Notes: generated by a model not told the origin, from the letters alone. A stretch of 38,367 nucleotides of DNA from Streptomyces fuscigenes (GCF_021556455.1 NZ_JAKGCV010000012.1:1-38367); one strand, 5' to 3'. Positions 16,953 to 25,471 are shown, counted from the stretch's first letter. Numbers and translations: made by a program.

Positions 16953-17834
16953 TCACACGGCGGCGACCCGGGCCCCCTCGCGCCGGTGCGCCGCCGCGTG
17001 CGACTCCTGGATGGCATCCGCGAGGGCGGCGGGCTGCGAGAGGAACGGCGAGTGGGAGGACTCCAACTCCACCACCCGCGTCGGTGTGCCCGACACCGCA
17101 TCGATCTCCCGGACCATGAGGCGCTGCAGGTCGGGGCGGATCGCGTTGTCCCTGGTGCAGACGACATAGGTGTGCGGTATGGCACCGTACCGCTCGGCGG
17201 TCACCGTGATCGACTCGGCTGCGATGCCGGCCGGTGCGTCCGGTGTCAGCAGGGAGAGAGCGGCTTCGGCGGTCGCCTCGTCGACGTCGCCGTTGTAGAA
17301 CGCCTCCCGGACGGTGCGCCGCCGGGTGTCGTCACCGGTATCGAAACGCAGCGCGCCGACGGAGGCAGGGTCGGCGGCGAGACCGCTTCCCACCAGCTCT
17401 CCCGCGTTGTGCGGCAGAGTGGTGTACTGGGCCGCCGGCATCCCGCTCACGGGGGCGAACGCCGTCACGTACATCAACTCCGCGAAGAGTTCCGGCGCCC
17501 GCTCCGCCGCGGCGGTGGCCACCGCGCCGCCCATGCTGTGTGCCACGACCAGGCACGGCCGGCCTCCACCGATCCGGCGCAGCTGCTCCACCAGGCTCGC
17601 GGCGGCGGACGACGCCGTGATCGCGGCCACGGGCGAGGGCTCCGCGGCGAAGGCGGAGGGGTCGAACGGGCGGTGCCACCGCGACCGGGGCGAGCGGCTC
17701 TTGAGGCCGTGGCCGTCCAGATCGACGGCGACCGAGGCGACGCCCCGGGCGGCGAGATGCTCGCCGACCAGGCTCCAGCACCAGCTTCCGTGCCAGAAGC
17801 CGTGCACGAGGACGACGGGGGTTGTGGTTTTCAT
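16953..17834 (-). CDS. Alpha/beta-hydrolase fold esterase
   Basis: A 293-residue protein starting MKTTTPVVLVHGFWHGSW. The oxyanion HG motif, the nucleophile elbow AHSMGGAV (near residue 100) and a catalytic His in ESSHSPFLSQP near the C-terminus are visible. It resembles the EstC/plant hydroxynitrile lyase-esterase group. The ATG at 17834 is preceded by GAGAGAGAAG and is preferred to a start 42 bases upstream. It is divergent from an MmyB-type regulator, which probably controls it. Confidence 0.88.
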   Translation of the reverse strand: MKTTTPVVLVHGFWHGSWCWSLVGEHLAARGVASVAVDLDGHGLKSRSPRSRWHRPFDPSAFAAEPSPVAAITASSAAASLVEQLRRIGGGRPCLVVAHSMGGAVATAAAERAPELFAELMYVTAFAPVSGMPAAQYTTLPHNAGELVGSGLAADPASVGALRFDTGDDTRRRTVREAFYNGDVDEATAEAALSLLTPDAPAGIAAESITVTAERYGAIPHTYVVCTRDNAIRPDLQRLMVREIDAVSGTPTRVVELESSHSPFLSQPAALADAIQESHAAAHRREGARVAAV

Positions 17835-18180
17835 GCTTCTCTCTCGTCTTTCGTCTCTGCTCGACCGGCGGATCACGTCCTCGGGCGGATCGGACCCGCC
17901 ACTGGGCCGAACCCGTCCGAGAGTCGGGCCGAACCCGTCGGTGGGTCGGGGCCGAACCCGTCCGTGGGTCGAACACGGAAGGGACCGAACGCACCGGCGG
18001 ACCGGACCCGCCGGTGGATCGGACCCACGGGCCGCAGCTGTGGGCGGCTCAACACGACCGTAGACGTGCGGGAAGGGTGGGATACGCCCTCAGCCTCGTA
18101 GAAACGATGGGTGGATAAAGCGGACGGAACGCTCGTGCCCCGGGCCGCTCGGGCCCGAGGCGGGCGGGCGGAGTGCGACG
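17835..18180. promoter_or_regulatory. Divergent intergenic region with three imperfect 22-23-bp direct repeats
   Basis: Units near 17904-17925, 17926-17948 and 17949-17971 share GGGCCGAACCCGTC followed by a variable tail ending in GTC. Related partial copies (GGATCGGACCC) occur on both sides. They sit between the hydrolase and its likely regulator and may be operator copies or a simple repeat array. No gene is apparent. Confidence 0.65.
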
Positions 18181-19134
18181 ATGCAGGGCATGAAGCACCC
18201 TCCGGACACGGCCCGCGGTGAGAGCGCCGGCAGCGCCCCGGACTGGCGGCCCACCCCGGGGACCCGGGCGGGGGACCGGGGCCGGTTCGGGGACTTCCTG
18301 CGCCGTCGCCGGGCCGGCCTGCTCCCCCGCGACGTCGGCCTCGACCCCGGCACCCGGCGCCGGACTCCGGGGCTGCGGCGCGACGAGGTGGCGGCGCTGG
18401 CCAACATGTCCACGGCCTACTACGAGAGCCTGGAGCAGGCGCGCGGTCCCCAGCCCTCCGCCTCGATGCTGGCAGGCATCGCGACGGCGCTGCGGCTGAC
18501 GCCGGACGAGCGCTCCCACCTGTACCTGCTGGCGGGGCAGGCGCCTCCGGCGCCGGTCGAGCCGCCCGGCTACGTGGATCCCGCGCTGCTGTACACACTG
18601 AACGCGCTCGCGCCCACGACGCCCTCGCTCATCACCGACGACCTTGCCAACGTCGTCGCCCAAAGCCCCATGAACCTCGCCCTCTTCGGCTCGTTCACCG
18701 GTCGGCCGGGCCACGAGGGGAACCTGACCTGGGTCTGGTTCACCTCACCGCACTGGCGTTCCGTACTGCGCTCGCTCTCCCCGCTGGAGGAGGAGGAGGA
18801 GACCAGCCTGTCGTACGTGGCCGACCTCAGGGCCACACTCGCCCAGCGCGGCCACGACGGCGCCGCCACGACACTGATCCGCGACCTGCGGGCGGCCAGC
18901 GCGGAGTTCGCGGGCATGTGGGACCAGCACCGGGTGGCGACACTGCACTGCCCGACGAAGATCGTCTTCCACGACCAGGTGGGGCGCCTGGACCTGGACT
19001 GCGTCTTCCTCAGCAGCCCGGCCTCCCGCCAGCGCCTCCTCATGCTCCAGCCCGTCCGGGGCACGGAGACCGTGAACCGCCTGGACCGTCTGCACCGCCT
19101 GCTCGGTGGCGGACGGCCCGCCGACGACGAGTAA
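18181..19134 (+). CDS. MmyB-type helix-turn-helix transcriptional regulator
   Basis: A 317-residue protein with an N-terminal XRE-type HTH preceded by a Pro/Gly-rich tail. FGDFLRRRRAGLLP and then TPGLRRDEVAALANMSTAYY (about residues 61-80) are the usual opening of this actinomycete family. The C-terminal part is the MmyB-like ligand-binding domain (TPSLITDDLANVVAQSPMNL ... LLMLQPV), thought to bind a small hydrophobic ligand. Such regulators usually control a divergent oxidoreductase or hydrolase gene, here the hydrolase at 16953. Start could be ATG 18181 or 18190. Confidence 0.9.
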   Translation: MQGMKHPPDTARGESAGSAPDWRPTPGTRAGDRGRFGDFLRRRRAGLLPRDVGLDPGTRRRTPGLRRDEVAALANMSTAYYESLEQARGPQPSASMLAGIATALRLTPDERSHLYLLAGQAPPAPVEPPGYVDPALLYTLNALAPTTPSLITDDLANVVAQSPMNLALFGSFTGRPGHEGNLTWVWFTSPHWRSVLRSLSPLEEEEETSLSYVADLRATLAQRGHDGAATTLIRDLRAASAEFAGMWDQHRVATLHCPTKIVFHDQVGRLDLDCVFLSSPASRQRLLMLQPVRGTETVNRLDRLHRLLGGGRPADDE

Positions 19135-19367
19135 CCCCCCGAAACCCGCGGCCTTCGGACGTCTTCGCGGTCTGCCGCCGCCGGGTGGCACTCCCCTGTC
19201 GCGAAGGGCGCGAGGAGCTGCCCGAACGCCCGCGCGGGGCGTGCGCGACGAGGCGGGCGCCGCCTGCCGCCGAGTGCCCGGTCCCCGTTTCCGCCGGGGC
19301 CCGCACCACCGCGCGACGGATCAGCGGTCCCGGCGAGGGACCGAGGCGGAGCCGGCGCGAACCCGCG

Positions 19368-19964
19368 TCACAAGCGGTCCGGTCGGCCGGTGCCCGCGCC
19401 GCGGAGCAGGGTGTCCACGACGAGCGTCGCCAGCGCGCCGGTGTCCCGGCCGTCCCTGCTCTGCGCGGCCTGGTGGATCAGGGCGTAGTAGACGCCGCGG
19501 GTCCACTCCACATCGACGTCCTCGCGCAGGACACCCGCTGTCTGGGCGCGGCGCAGCAGCCGCTCGCAGGTGTCCCGCACGGCGGCGAGGATGCGCTCGG
19601 CCTCCGGGTCGGCCGCCTCGCCCATCGCGAAACCCCAGTCCGCCTTGACGCTGAGGACGTTCACCGTCGTCTGGTACAGGGCCACCAGCGGTGGGGCGGT
19701 GTCCGGACGGGCGGCCTCGACCGCCGCGGCGAACCGCTCGGTCGCCCACACCGCCAGGGTCGCGACGAGTGCCTCGCGCGTGGCGAAGCGCCGGTGCACG
19801 GTGGTGCGGGCGACACCGGCGGCCTCGGCGATCTGCTCCATCGTCGCCGCGGGATCCCGGCCGAGTGTGCGTTCGGCGGCCTCCAGGATCGCCGTCATCG
19901 TCCGCTCGGCATCCACGCGCCGCGGGCGCGCGCCGCCTGGAGTCGTCTGCCGCCGTGTCGTCAT
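19368..19964 (-). CDS. TetR/AcrR-family transcriptional regulator
   Basis: A 198-residue TetR protein. The DNA-binding domain reads AILEAAERTLGRDPAATMEQ then IAEAAGVARTTVHRRFATRE (about residues 44-63). The C-terminal domain is of the all-helical effector type. It is divergent from the aldo/keto reductase gene, the obvious target. The 119-base gap holds an AT-rich patch with repeated TTGCAT. Confidence 0.9.
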   Translation of the reverse strand: MTTRRQTTPGGARPRRVDAERTMTAILEAAERTLGRDPAATMEQIAEAAGVARTTVHRRFATREALVATLAVWATERFAAAVEAARPDTAPPLVALYQTTVNVLSVKADWGFAMGEAADPEAERILAAVRDTCERLLRRAQTAGVLREDVDVEWTRGVYYALIHQAAQSRDGRDTGALATLVVDTLLRGAGTGRPDRL

Positions 19965-20002
19965 ACGAACATCCTACAGCAGCGTCCCGACTACACAGGG
20001 AA

Positions 20003-20023
20003 TTGCATCACTCATGTTGCATG
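20003..20023. promoter_or_regulatory. Candidate TetR operator between TetR and aldo/keto reductase genes
   Basis: TTGCAT occurs at 20003-20008 and 20017-20022, and CATG-TTG-CATG at 20013-20023 is an inverted repeat. It is the AT-rich centre of the divergent promoter region. Binding by the adjacent TetR is inferred. Confidence 0.45.
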
Positions 20024-20083
20024 TTATAGCTTCACCGCATCACGATCGACGCCACAGTCGCTTCGACTGAAGGGTTGGAAACC

Positions 20084-21076
20084 ATGGAGTACATCCGCCT
20101 CGGCCGCAGCGGCCTGTCGGTGTCCCGGCTCGTCCTGGGCACCATGAACTTCGGATCGCAGACCTCCGAAACCGACAGCCACGCGGTCATGGACCGTGCC
20201 CACGAGCAAGGCGTCACCATGTTCGACACCGCCGACGCGTACGGAGGCCGGCCGGGCGAGGGCGTCACGGAGTCGATCATCGGCAAGTGGTTCGCCACCG
20301 GCGGCGGACGGCGCGAGAAGACCGTCCTGGCCACCAAGGTCTACCAGTCGACGGGACAGGGACCCAACGACGGAGGGCTCTCCGCGCTGCACATCCGGCG
20401 CGCGGTCGAGGGCTCGCTCAAGCGCCTGCGGACCGACTACATCGACCTGTACCAGATGCACCACATCGACCGGAACACGCCGTGGGACGAGATCTGGGAG
20501 GCCTTCGGCGTCCTGCACCGGCAAGGAAAGGTGCTGTACTTCGGCTCGTCCAACTTCGCCGGCTGGCACATCGCGCAGGCCCAGGAAGCCGCACGGTCCC
20601 GGCATTTCCTCGGGCTGGTCAGCGAGCAGGCGATCTACAACCTCATGTCGCGCTGGGCCGAACTGGAAGTACTGCCCGCCGCACGGCACTACGGGCTCGG
20701 CGTGATCCCGTACTCGCCTCTGCACGGCGGCGTGCTCAGCGGCGTCCTGCGCAAGCAGCGCGAGGGCGGGGCCGTACGCAGCGGCTCGGGAGTGTGGGCC
20801 GCCGCTTTCGCCGAACGGCGCGCGTCGGTCGAGGAGTACGAGAAGCTGTGCGCCGACCTGGGCGAGGACCCGGCGCACGTCGGACTGGCATGGCTCCTCG
20901 CCCAGGACGGTGTGACCGGACCGGTCATCGGCCCCCGGACGGTCGAACAGGTCGACGGCTCGATCCGCGCCCTGGGGATCACTCTCGACGAGGGCACGCT
21001 CGCCAGGCTCGACGAGATCTTCCCGGCGCCCGCGCCCAACGGCGCGAAGCCGGCACCCGAGGCCTACGCCTGGTGA
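20084..21076 (+). CDS. Aldo/keto reductase
   Basis: A 330-residue NADPH-dependent aldo/keto reductase of the voltage-gated potassium channel beta-subunit/YajO-like group. Seen: MEYIRLGRSGLSVSRLVLGT, catalytic Asp and Tyr in FDTADAYGG, Lys in LATKVYQ, His in YQMHHIDRN, and the C-terminal NADP site GPVIGPRTVEQVDG. The ATG at 20084 follows GAAGGG; a TTG nine bases earlier is possible. Substrate unknown. Likely repressed by the divergent TetR protein. Confidence 0.93.
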   Translation: MEYIRLGRSGLSVSRLVLGTMNFGSQTSETDSHAVMDRAHEQGVTMFDTADAYGGRPGEGVTESIIGKWFATGGGRREKTVLATKVYQSTGQGPNDGGLSALHIRRAVEGSLKRLRTDYIDLYQMHHIDRNTPWDEIWEAFGVLHRQGKVLYFGSSNFAGWHIAQAQEAARSRHFLGLVSEQAIYNLMSRWAELEVLPAARHYGLGVIPYSPLHGGVLSGVLRKQREGGAVRSGSGVWAAAFAERRASVEEYEKLCADLGEDPAHVGLAWLLAQDGVTGPVIGPRTVEQVDGSIRALGITLDEGTLARLDEIFPAPAPNGAKPAPEAYAW

Positions 21077-21420
21077 ACGCGCCGGGCTGAGCGCCGAGTT
21101 CGCGAAACGCATGCCGAGGACGCCGCCCGTGGTCACAGGGCTCGTTCACGGAGCGGAGCGCCCCGACGGCAGCGCCCCGCCCTCGGCCCCCGCACGCCAG
21201 GGAAGCCGGCACACACCCGGGAAGCCGGTGTGCCTCCGGGCGGTACGGCACCCGGTCGGACCGGTTTCCTGCACACTTCGGTGCATCCGGGCCGCCGCGG
21301 CGGCGACGCGCGGGTGACGCCGACTAACTTCGCGCACACACCGCGGAAGCCGTCCCCGGAGCCGCGAGCGGATCCGGCTCGCGCGCGGCCCCCGCCGATT
21401 GCCTCTTGGAGGTCGACACG
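21077..21420. promoter_or_regulatory. Intergenic region with direct and inverted repeats
   Basis: GGGAAGCCGG is duplicated (21200-21209, 21220-21229), and GGCACAC (21208-21214) pairs with GTGTGCC (21228-21234). The structure may end the aldo/keto reductase transcript or regulate the SRPBCC gene. No gene seen. Confidence 0.5.
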
Positions 21421-21933
21421 ATGCGTCTTGCCGATGGTCCCCAGGTGGAGTGCGAGATCGAGATCGCCGCTTCACCGGAGGAGGTGTGGAGACTGGTGTC
21501 CGACATCAACACCTCGGTCAAGCACAGTCCGGAACTGCAGGAGGTGCAGTGGCTGGACGGGGCCCGGGAGGCCGCCGTGGGCGCCTGCTTCGCGGGCCGC
21601 AACCGCAACCAGGGCCTGGGCGAGTGGCGGACCGTCAGCCGTGTGGCGGAGATGACGGTGCCGACGACCTTCCGATGGGAGGTCGTCCACTACAACGACC
21701 GCGCGAGCGGCGAGCCGCTTGCCGTGTGGACCTATCGGCTGGATCCCGTCGCGGACGGCCGCCGGACCCGGTTGCGGCACGGCATGCGCATCGGCCCGGC
21801 CCGGGGGCCCCTGCAGGACATCGTCCAGCGGCATCCGGCACAGGAGGAGCAGATCGTGGCCGGCCGGATGGCGCGGCTGCGCAGCGGGATCGAGACGACG
21901 CTGTCCGGGGTGAAGAGCGAGGCCGAGGCGTAG
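21421..21933 (+). CDS. SRPBCC-superfamily protein (START/polyketide cyclase-like fold)
   Basis: A 170-residue protein with the SRPBCC pattern: VECEIEIAASPEEVWRLVSD at the start, a middle strand FRWEVVHYND, and a long C-terminal helix (AGRMARLRSGIETTLSGV). Proteins of this fold bind hydrophobic ligands; some cyclise polyketides, most are uncharacterised. GGAGG at 21408-21412 supports the ATG. It converges on the minus-strand polyketide run, so it is not part of that operon, but a lipid- or polyketide-related role is possible. Confidence 0.82.
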   Translation: MRLADGPQVECEIEIAASPEEVWRLVSDINTSVKHSPELQEVQWLDGAREAAVGACFAGRNRNQGLGEWRTVSRVAEMTVPTTFRWEVVHYNDRASGEPLAVWTYRLDPVADGRRTRLRHGMRIGPARGPLQDIVQRHPAQEEQIVAGRMARLRSGIETTLSGVKSEAEA

Positions 21934-21964
21934 TCCGGGGAAGCGGCCGCTCCTGCGGCGTTCT

Positions 21965-21989
21965 CCCCCACGGATGCTCCGTCCGGGGG
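21965..21989 (+). terminator. Terminator-like hairpin after the SRPBCC gene
   Basis: CCCCCACGGA (21965-21974) pairs with TCCGTCCGGGGG (21978-21989) except for a 2-base bulge, with a TGC loop. There is no T tract, as usual for Streptomyces. Confidence 0.55.
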
Positions 21990-22140
21990 CCCTGGCATCC
22001 CGGCGGGGAGTCGCGCCACGGAACGGGCGGGGACGCGGTGGCCCACCGGGCGGTCGGACGGGTGCCGGCCCCCGGTCCGCCGCCCGTCCCCCGCCCTGCG
22101 GCTCGTCGCGCTCCCGGCCCCGCGGCCCCTCCCTTTCCCG

Positions 22141-22167
22141 TCCCCCGTCCCCCGTCCCCCGTCCCCC
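22141..22167. repeat. 7-bp TCCCCCG tandem repeat
   Basis: Three perfect TCCCCCG units (22141-22161) are followed by a partial TCCCCC. Simple repeat without evident function. Confidence 0.8.
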
Positions 22168-22372
22168 TGTCGAGACTGCCGTCACCGGCGCACTCCGTCG
22201 CGGCGCGGATCGCCGTCACCGCCGCGCCCGACTCCCCGGGCCGACATCCCCGCCCGGCCTCTCGCGCCGGCCACGGGGTCGTGCCGGAGGGCGGTGCCGG
22301 GCCGTCGCCTCGTCGCGGCCGACGCGCCGACGGTGTCGCGTCCCGGTGGCCGATCCCTACGGCGTGCGCGGC

Positions 22373-22510
22373 TCAGTCGATCCCGCGGTGGATGTGCGGT
22401 TCGTCATCGCGTCCTTCCTCCCCGGCCAGCAGGGCGTTGGTCGGCCAGGGCGACTCGGTGCCGGGCCCCGACCCGGCCCGCGTCGTCTCCGGATCCTGCG
22501 TGCTGTCCAT
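22373..22510 (-). CDS. Small 45-residue hypothetical protein at the end of the polyketide operon
   Basis: ATG at 22510 is preceded by GAGGAGGAGA, an excellent ribosome site, and the ORF ends at TGA 22373. The product is acidic and hydrophilic (begins MDSTQDPETTRAGSG, ends DDEPHIHRGID), without Cys or membrane segments. It lies 42 bases after the epsilon-like carboxylase subunit gene. I do not recognise it. The ribosome site and position support real translation. Confidence 0.55.
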   Translation of the reverse strand: MDSTQDPETTRAGSGPGTESPWPTNALLAGEEGRDDEPHIHRGID

Positions 22511-22552
22511 CCGTCTCCTCCTCGTCAGGTGTTCGCGGCCCTGCGAGGGCCG

Positions 22553-22795
22553 TCAGCTCTGTGGACGTGCCCCACCGTGCCAGCTGCCCGCCGGCCGGTA
22601 CGGGACGTGCCGCTCGGGGCGCTCCCACCGGGGGGCCGTCCGGGCAGCGCGCCGGTCCTCGCCGTCCGCACGCGGGGCGGCGCCGCGGGAGAGCAGCACG
22701 ACGGTGAGCGCGGCGAGCTCGTCGTCCGTGAGCCGTCCTCCCCGTTCGACGCGTACCAGCGGGGCTGTGGCCCCGGGGTCGGCTGCGGTTGCCAT
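22553..22795 (-). CDS. Acyl-CoA carboxylase epsilon-like small subunit
   Basis: An 80-residue protein. LVRVERGGRLTDDELAALTVVL is the pattern of actinobacterial acyl-CoA carboxylase epsilon subunits, followed by an Arg-rich segment and WERPERHVPYRPAGSW, the usual tail. It lies 29 bases downstream of the carboxyltransferase beta gene. Epsilon subunits stabilise the alpha-beta complex and raise carboxylase activity, so it supports dedicated malonyl-CoA supply. Confidence 0.82.
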   Translation of the reverse strand: MATAADPGATAPLVRVERGGRLTDDELAALTVVLLSRGAAPRADGEDRRAARTAPRWERPERHVPYRPAGSWHGGARPQS

Positions 22796-22824
22796 ACCGG
22801 TCGTCTCCGTTCGTCGCGTCGCGT

Positions 22825-24369
22825 TCACTGGGGCGGGTTGCCGTGCTTGCGGGACGGCAGTTCGGCGTGCTTGGTACGCAGCATCTCCAGCGACCTGATC
22901 AGTACGTGGCGGGTGTCCGCGGGGTCGATCACGTCGTCGACGAGGCCGCGTTCGGCCGCGTAGTACGGGTGCATCAGCTCGGCCCGGTACTCCTTGACCA
23001 GGTGGCTCCGCGTGGATTCGGGATCCTCTGCCGCGGCGATCCGGCGCCGGAAGATGACGTTCGCCGCGCCTTCCGCGCCCATGACCGCGATCTCGTTGGT
23101 CGGCCACGCGAAGGAGAGGTCGGCGCCCACGGAGCGGGAGTCCATGACGATGTAGGCGCCGCCGTAGGCCTTGCGCAGGATGACCTGGATGCGCGGGACG
23201 GTGGCGTTGCAGTACGCGTACAGCAGCTTCGCGCCGTGCCGGATGATCCCGCCGTGCTCCTGCTCGACCCCCGGCAGGAAGCCGGGCACGTCGAGGAGGG
23301 TGACCAGCGGGATGTTGAACGCGTCGCACATCTGGACGAAGCGGGCCGCCTTCTCGGAGGCGCTGATGTCGAGAACCCCCGCCAGCGACCGGGGCTGGTT
23401 GGCGACGATGCCGACGGCCCGGCCGTCCAGGCGGGCGAGCGCGACCATCACGTTGGTGGCCCAGCGCTCGTGGATCTCCAGGTAGTCGCCGTCGTCGACG
23501 AGGGACTCCACGACCGCGCGCATGTCGTAGGGCCGGTTGCCGTCGGCGGGGACGAGGTCCAGCAGTTCCTCGCAGCAGCGGTCGGCCGGGTCGTCGGGCA
23601 CCTCGGCGGGAGGCGTCTCGCGGTTGTTCTGCGGGAGGAGGGAGAGCAGGTAGCGGACCTCGGCGAGGCACGTCTCCTCGTCGTCGTAGGCGAAGTGGCA
23701 CACCCCGGACGTCTCGGCGTGCACGTCCGCGCCGCCCAGGCCGTTGTGGGTGATCTCCTCGCCGGTGACGGCCTTCACGACGTCCGGCCCGGTGATGAAC
23801 ATCTGGGACGTCTCGCGGACCATGAACACGAAGTCGGTCAGCGCGGGGCTGTACGCGGCGCCGCCAGCGCACGGCCCGAGCATGACGGAGATCTGCGGGA
23901 TCACACCCGACGCCTTCGTGTTGCGGGTGAAGATACCGCCGTAGCCCGCCAGGGCGGTGACGCCCTCCTGGATGCGCGCGCCCGCGCCGTCGTTCAGCGA
24001 GACCAGCGGAGCGCCGGCCGCGATGGCCATGTCCATGATCTTGTGGATCTTCTCCGCGTGCGCCTCGCCCAGCGCACCGCCGAAGATCCGGAAGTCGTGC
24101 GCGTACACGAACACGGTCCGGCCGTCGACCGTTCCCCATCCGGTGACCACACCGTCGGTGTGGGGTTTGCGGCGCTCCAGGCCGAAGCCGCTCGCCCGGT
24201 GCCGGCGCAGGGGCTCGACCTCCTGGAACGAGCCCGGGTCCAGGAGGTGGCCGATGCGCTCGCGCACCGTCAGCTTGCCCCGGTCACGCTGCCGCCGGGT
24301 GGCGGCCGCGTCGGCCCCCTCGGCGATCTCCCTTTTGAGAGCTGTCAGTTCCTCGACTGCGCTGTGCAT
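22825..24369 (-). CDS. Acyl-CoA carboxylase carboxyltransferase (beta) subunit
   Basis: A 514-residue AccD/PccB-type carboxyltransferase with the two crotonase-like halves: GGALGEAHAEKIHKIMDMA and LNDGAGARIQEG in the first, and DVPGFLPGVEQEHGGIIRHG and RKAYGGAYIVM in the second. It transfers CO2 from carboxybiotin to acetyl- or propionyl-CoA. The Asp/Ile position that separates acetyl from propionyl preference needs an alignment. The ATG at 24369 follows AAGGGGGA. No biotin-carrying alpha subunit lies in the window, so it must use one encoded elsewhere. Malonyl-CoA for the synthase is the likely product. Confidence 0.93.
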   Translation of the reverse strand: MHSAVEELTALKREIAEGADAAATRRQRDRGKLTVRERIGHLLDPGSFQEVEPLRRHRASGFGLERRKPHTDGVVTGWGTVDGRTVFVYAHDFRIFGGALGEAHAEKIHKIMDMAIAAGAPLVSLNDGAGARIQEGVTALAGYGGIFTRNTKASGVIPQISVMLGPCAGGAAYSPALTDFVFMVRETSQMFITGPDVVKAVTGEEITHNGLGGADVHAETSGVCHFAYDDEETCLAEVRYLLSLLPQNNRETPPAEVPDDPADRCCEELLDLVPADGNRPYDMRAVVESLVDDGDYLEIHERWATNVMVALARLDGRAVGIVANQPRSLAGVLDISASEKAARFVQMCDAFNIPLVTLLDVPGFLPGVEQEHGGIIRHGAKLLYAYCNATVPRIQVILRKAYGGAYIVMDSRSVGADLSFAWPTNEIAVMGAEGAANVIFRRRIAAAEDPESTRSHLVKEYRAELMHPYYAAERGLVDDVIDPADTRHVLIRSLEMLRTKHAELPSRKHGNPPQ

Positions 24370-24401
24370 GTTCGTCCCCCTTGCGTTCCGTGGTCGTGGC
24401 G

Positions 24402-24458
24402 GCCCGGTCGTGGCTGCCACGGCTGCCGCCGGACGGCGGCAGCCGTGGCGCACCGGGC
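24402..24458 (-). terminator. Large intercistronic hairpin between malonyltransferase and carboxyltransferase genes
   Basis: CCACGGCTGCCGCCG (24417-24431) and its exact complement (24434-24448) form a 15-bp stem with a 2-base loop. Outer arms GCCCGGT (24402-24408) and ACCGGGC (24452-24458) extend it. It may terminate part of the transcription or protect the upstream mRNA. No T tract follows. Confidence 0.75.
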
Positions 24459-24463
24459 CGACG

Positions 24464-25471
24464 TCATCGGGCGCCGGCCGGCGCCGGCTCCCGCAGCCGT
24501 TCCTCGTGCGCGGCCCGGGCCTGCTCGACCGCGCGGCCGACATCCTCGGGAGTCGCCAGCGCGACGGCCCGTGCGTCCGGGCGGGAGCGTTGCAGCAGGC
24601 GGGTCAAGGGGCCCGCCGGGGCCAGTTCGATGTGCAGGGCGTCCGGGGCGAGCCGTTCGATCGTCCGCCCGCACAGGTCCCACCGGACCGGTGAGGTGAT
24701 CTGCGCGACCAGCCGTCGCCGCAGGTCGTCCGGGCCGGAGATCAGCGCGCCGTCCCCGTTGGCCACCATCGCCGAGGCGGGCCGCGTGAATCCGGCCTCC
24801 CGGGCGGCCCGGGCGAACCCGGGGACGGCCGGGGCCATCGCCCCGGTGTGGAAGGCGCCCGCGACGGCCAGCGGCGCCACCCGCATCCCGGGTGCGGGCG
24901 ACTCGGCGAGGGCCTGGACTCGTTCCGCCGGACCCGCCGCGACGAACTGGTGGCTGCCGTTCCAGTTGGCCACGGTGAGACCCGCCGCGGTGACCGCGGC
25001 GGTGAGCTCCTCGTCCCCGGCGCCGCCCTTCCTGGTCGGCATCACCGCCGCCATGCCGGTCGGCGCCGCCGCGCACGCCGCCGACATCCGGGCACCCCGC
25101 ACCCGGGCGAGGCCGACCGCCGCCGAGGCGTCGAGACAGCCGGCGCCGGCCGCGGCGGCGAGTTCGCCGACGGAATGTCCGGCGTAGAGCACGTCTCCGG
25201 CGTCCAACGCCAGCTCGCCGCACAGCAGTCGGAGCGACAGCAGGGATGCGGCGACGATCAGCGGCTGGGCGAAGGCCGTGTCCGCCAGGAGCGTCGCGTC
25301 ACGGCCCGCCGACTCGATGTCGAACCCGGCGGCCCGTGACCAGCGGTCGACGAGTTCGGGTGCCCCGGGAACCGCCTCCAGCCAGGGATCGAGCATTCCG
25401 GCCCGCTGCACTCCCTGCCCGGGCGCGGTGACAACATACCGGTAGCGCGCCTGCTCCTCACTCCCGGACAT
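24464..25471 (-). CDS. Malonyl-CoA:ACP acyltransferase (FabD-like)
   Basis: A 335-residue acyltransferase. Seen: APGQGVQ at residues 16-22 (usual PGQGSQ), nucleophile Ser100 in AGHSVGE, and His208 in GAFHTG, the malonyl-type version of the motif. It loads extender units onto the ACP at 31007. Its ATG follows the previous gene's TGA with no gap. A stand-alone malonyltransferase inside the cluster is unusual for aromatic type II clusters, which borrow the fatty-acid enzyme. Confidence 0.92.
   Translation of the reverse strand: MSGSEEQARYRYVVTAPGQGVQRAGMLDPWLEAVPGAPELVDRWSRAAGFDIESAGRDATLLADTAFAQPLIVAASLLSLRLLCGELALDAGDVLYAGHSVGELAAAAGAGCLDASAAVGLARVRGARMSAACAAAPTGMAAVMPTRKGGAGDEELTAAVTAAGLTVANWNGSHQFVAAGPAERVQALAESPAPGMRVAPLAVAGAFHTGAMAPAVPGFARAAREAGFTRPASAMVANGDGALISGPDDLRRRLVAQITSPVRWDLCGRTIERLAPDALHIELAPAGPLTRLLQRSRPDARAVALATPEDVGRAVEQARAAHEERLREPAPAGAR

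Larger units (their letters stand above)
21934..22372. other. Non-coding region between convergent transcription units
   Basis: No gene recognised. It contains a terminator-like hairpin (21965-21989) and a C-rich tandem array of TCCCCCG units (22141-22161). Confidence 0.5.

Noticed and set aside
13971..16956. Two minus-strand frames of about 650-790 residues opposite the JmjC and ferredoxin-like genes
   Set aside because: Composition is that of antisense shadows, including antisense of the 69-bp repeats; the plus-strand proteins have intact family motifs.
16953..18180. Inclusion of the SRPBCC, hydrolase or aldo/keto reductase genes in the polyketide operon
   Set aside because: They are transcribed from their own divergent promoters or converge on the operon, with separate regulators, so membership is not supported by layout.
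22789..24699. Plus-strand 636-residue frame opposite the carboxyltransferase gene
   Set aside because: The minus strand encodes a full-length carboxyltransferase with all family motifs; the plus frame has none.
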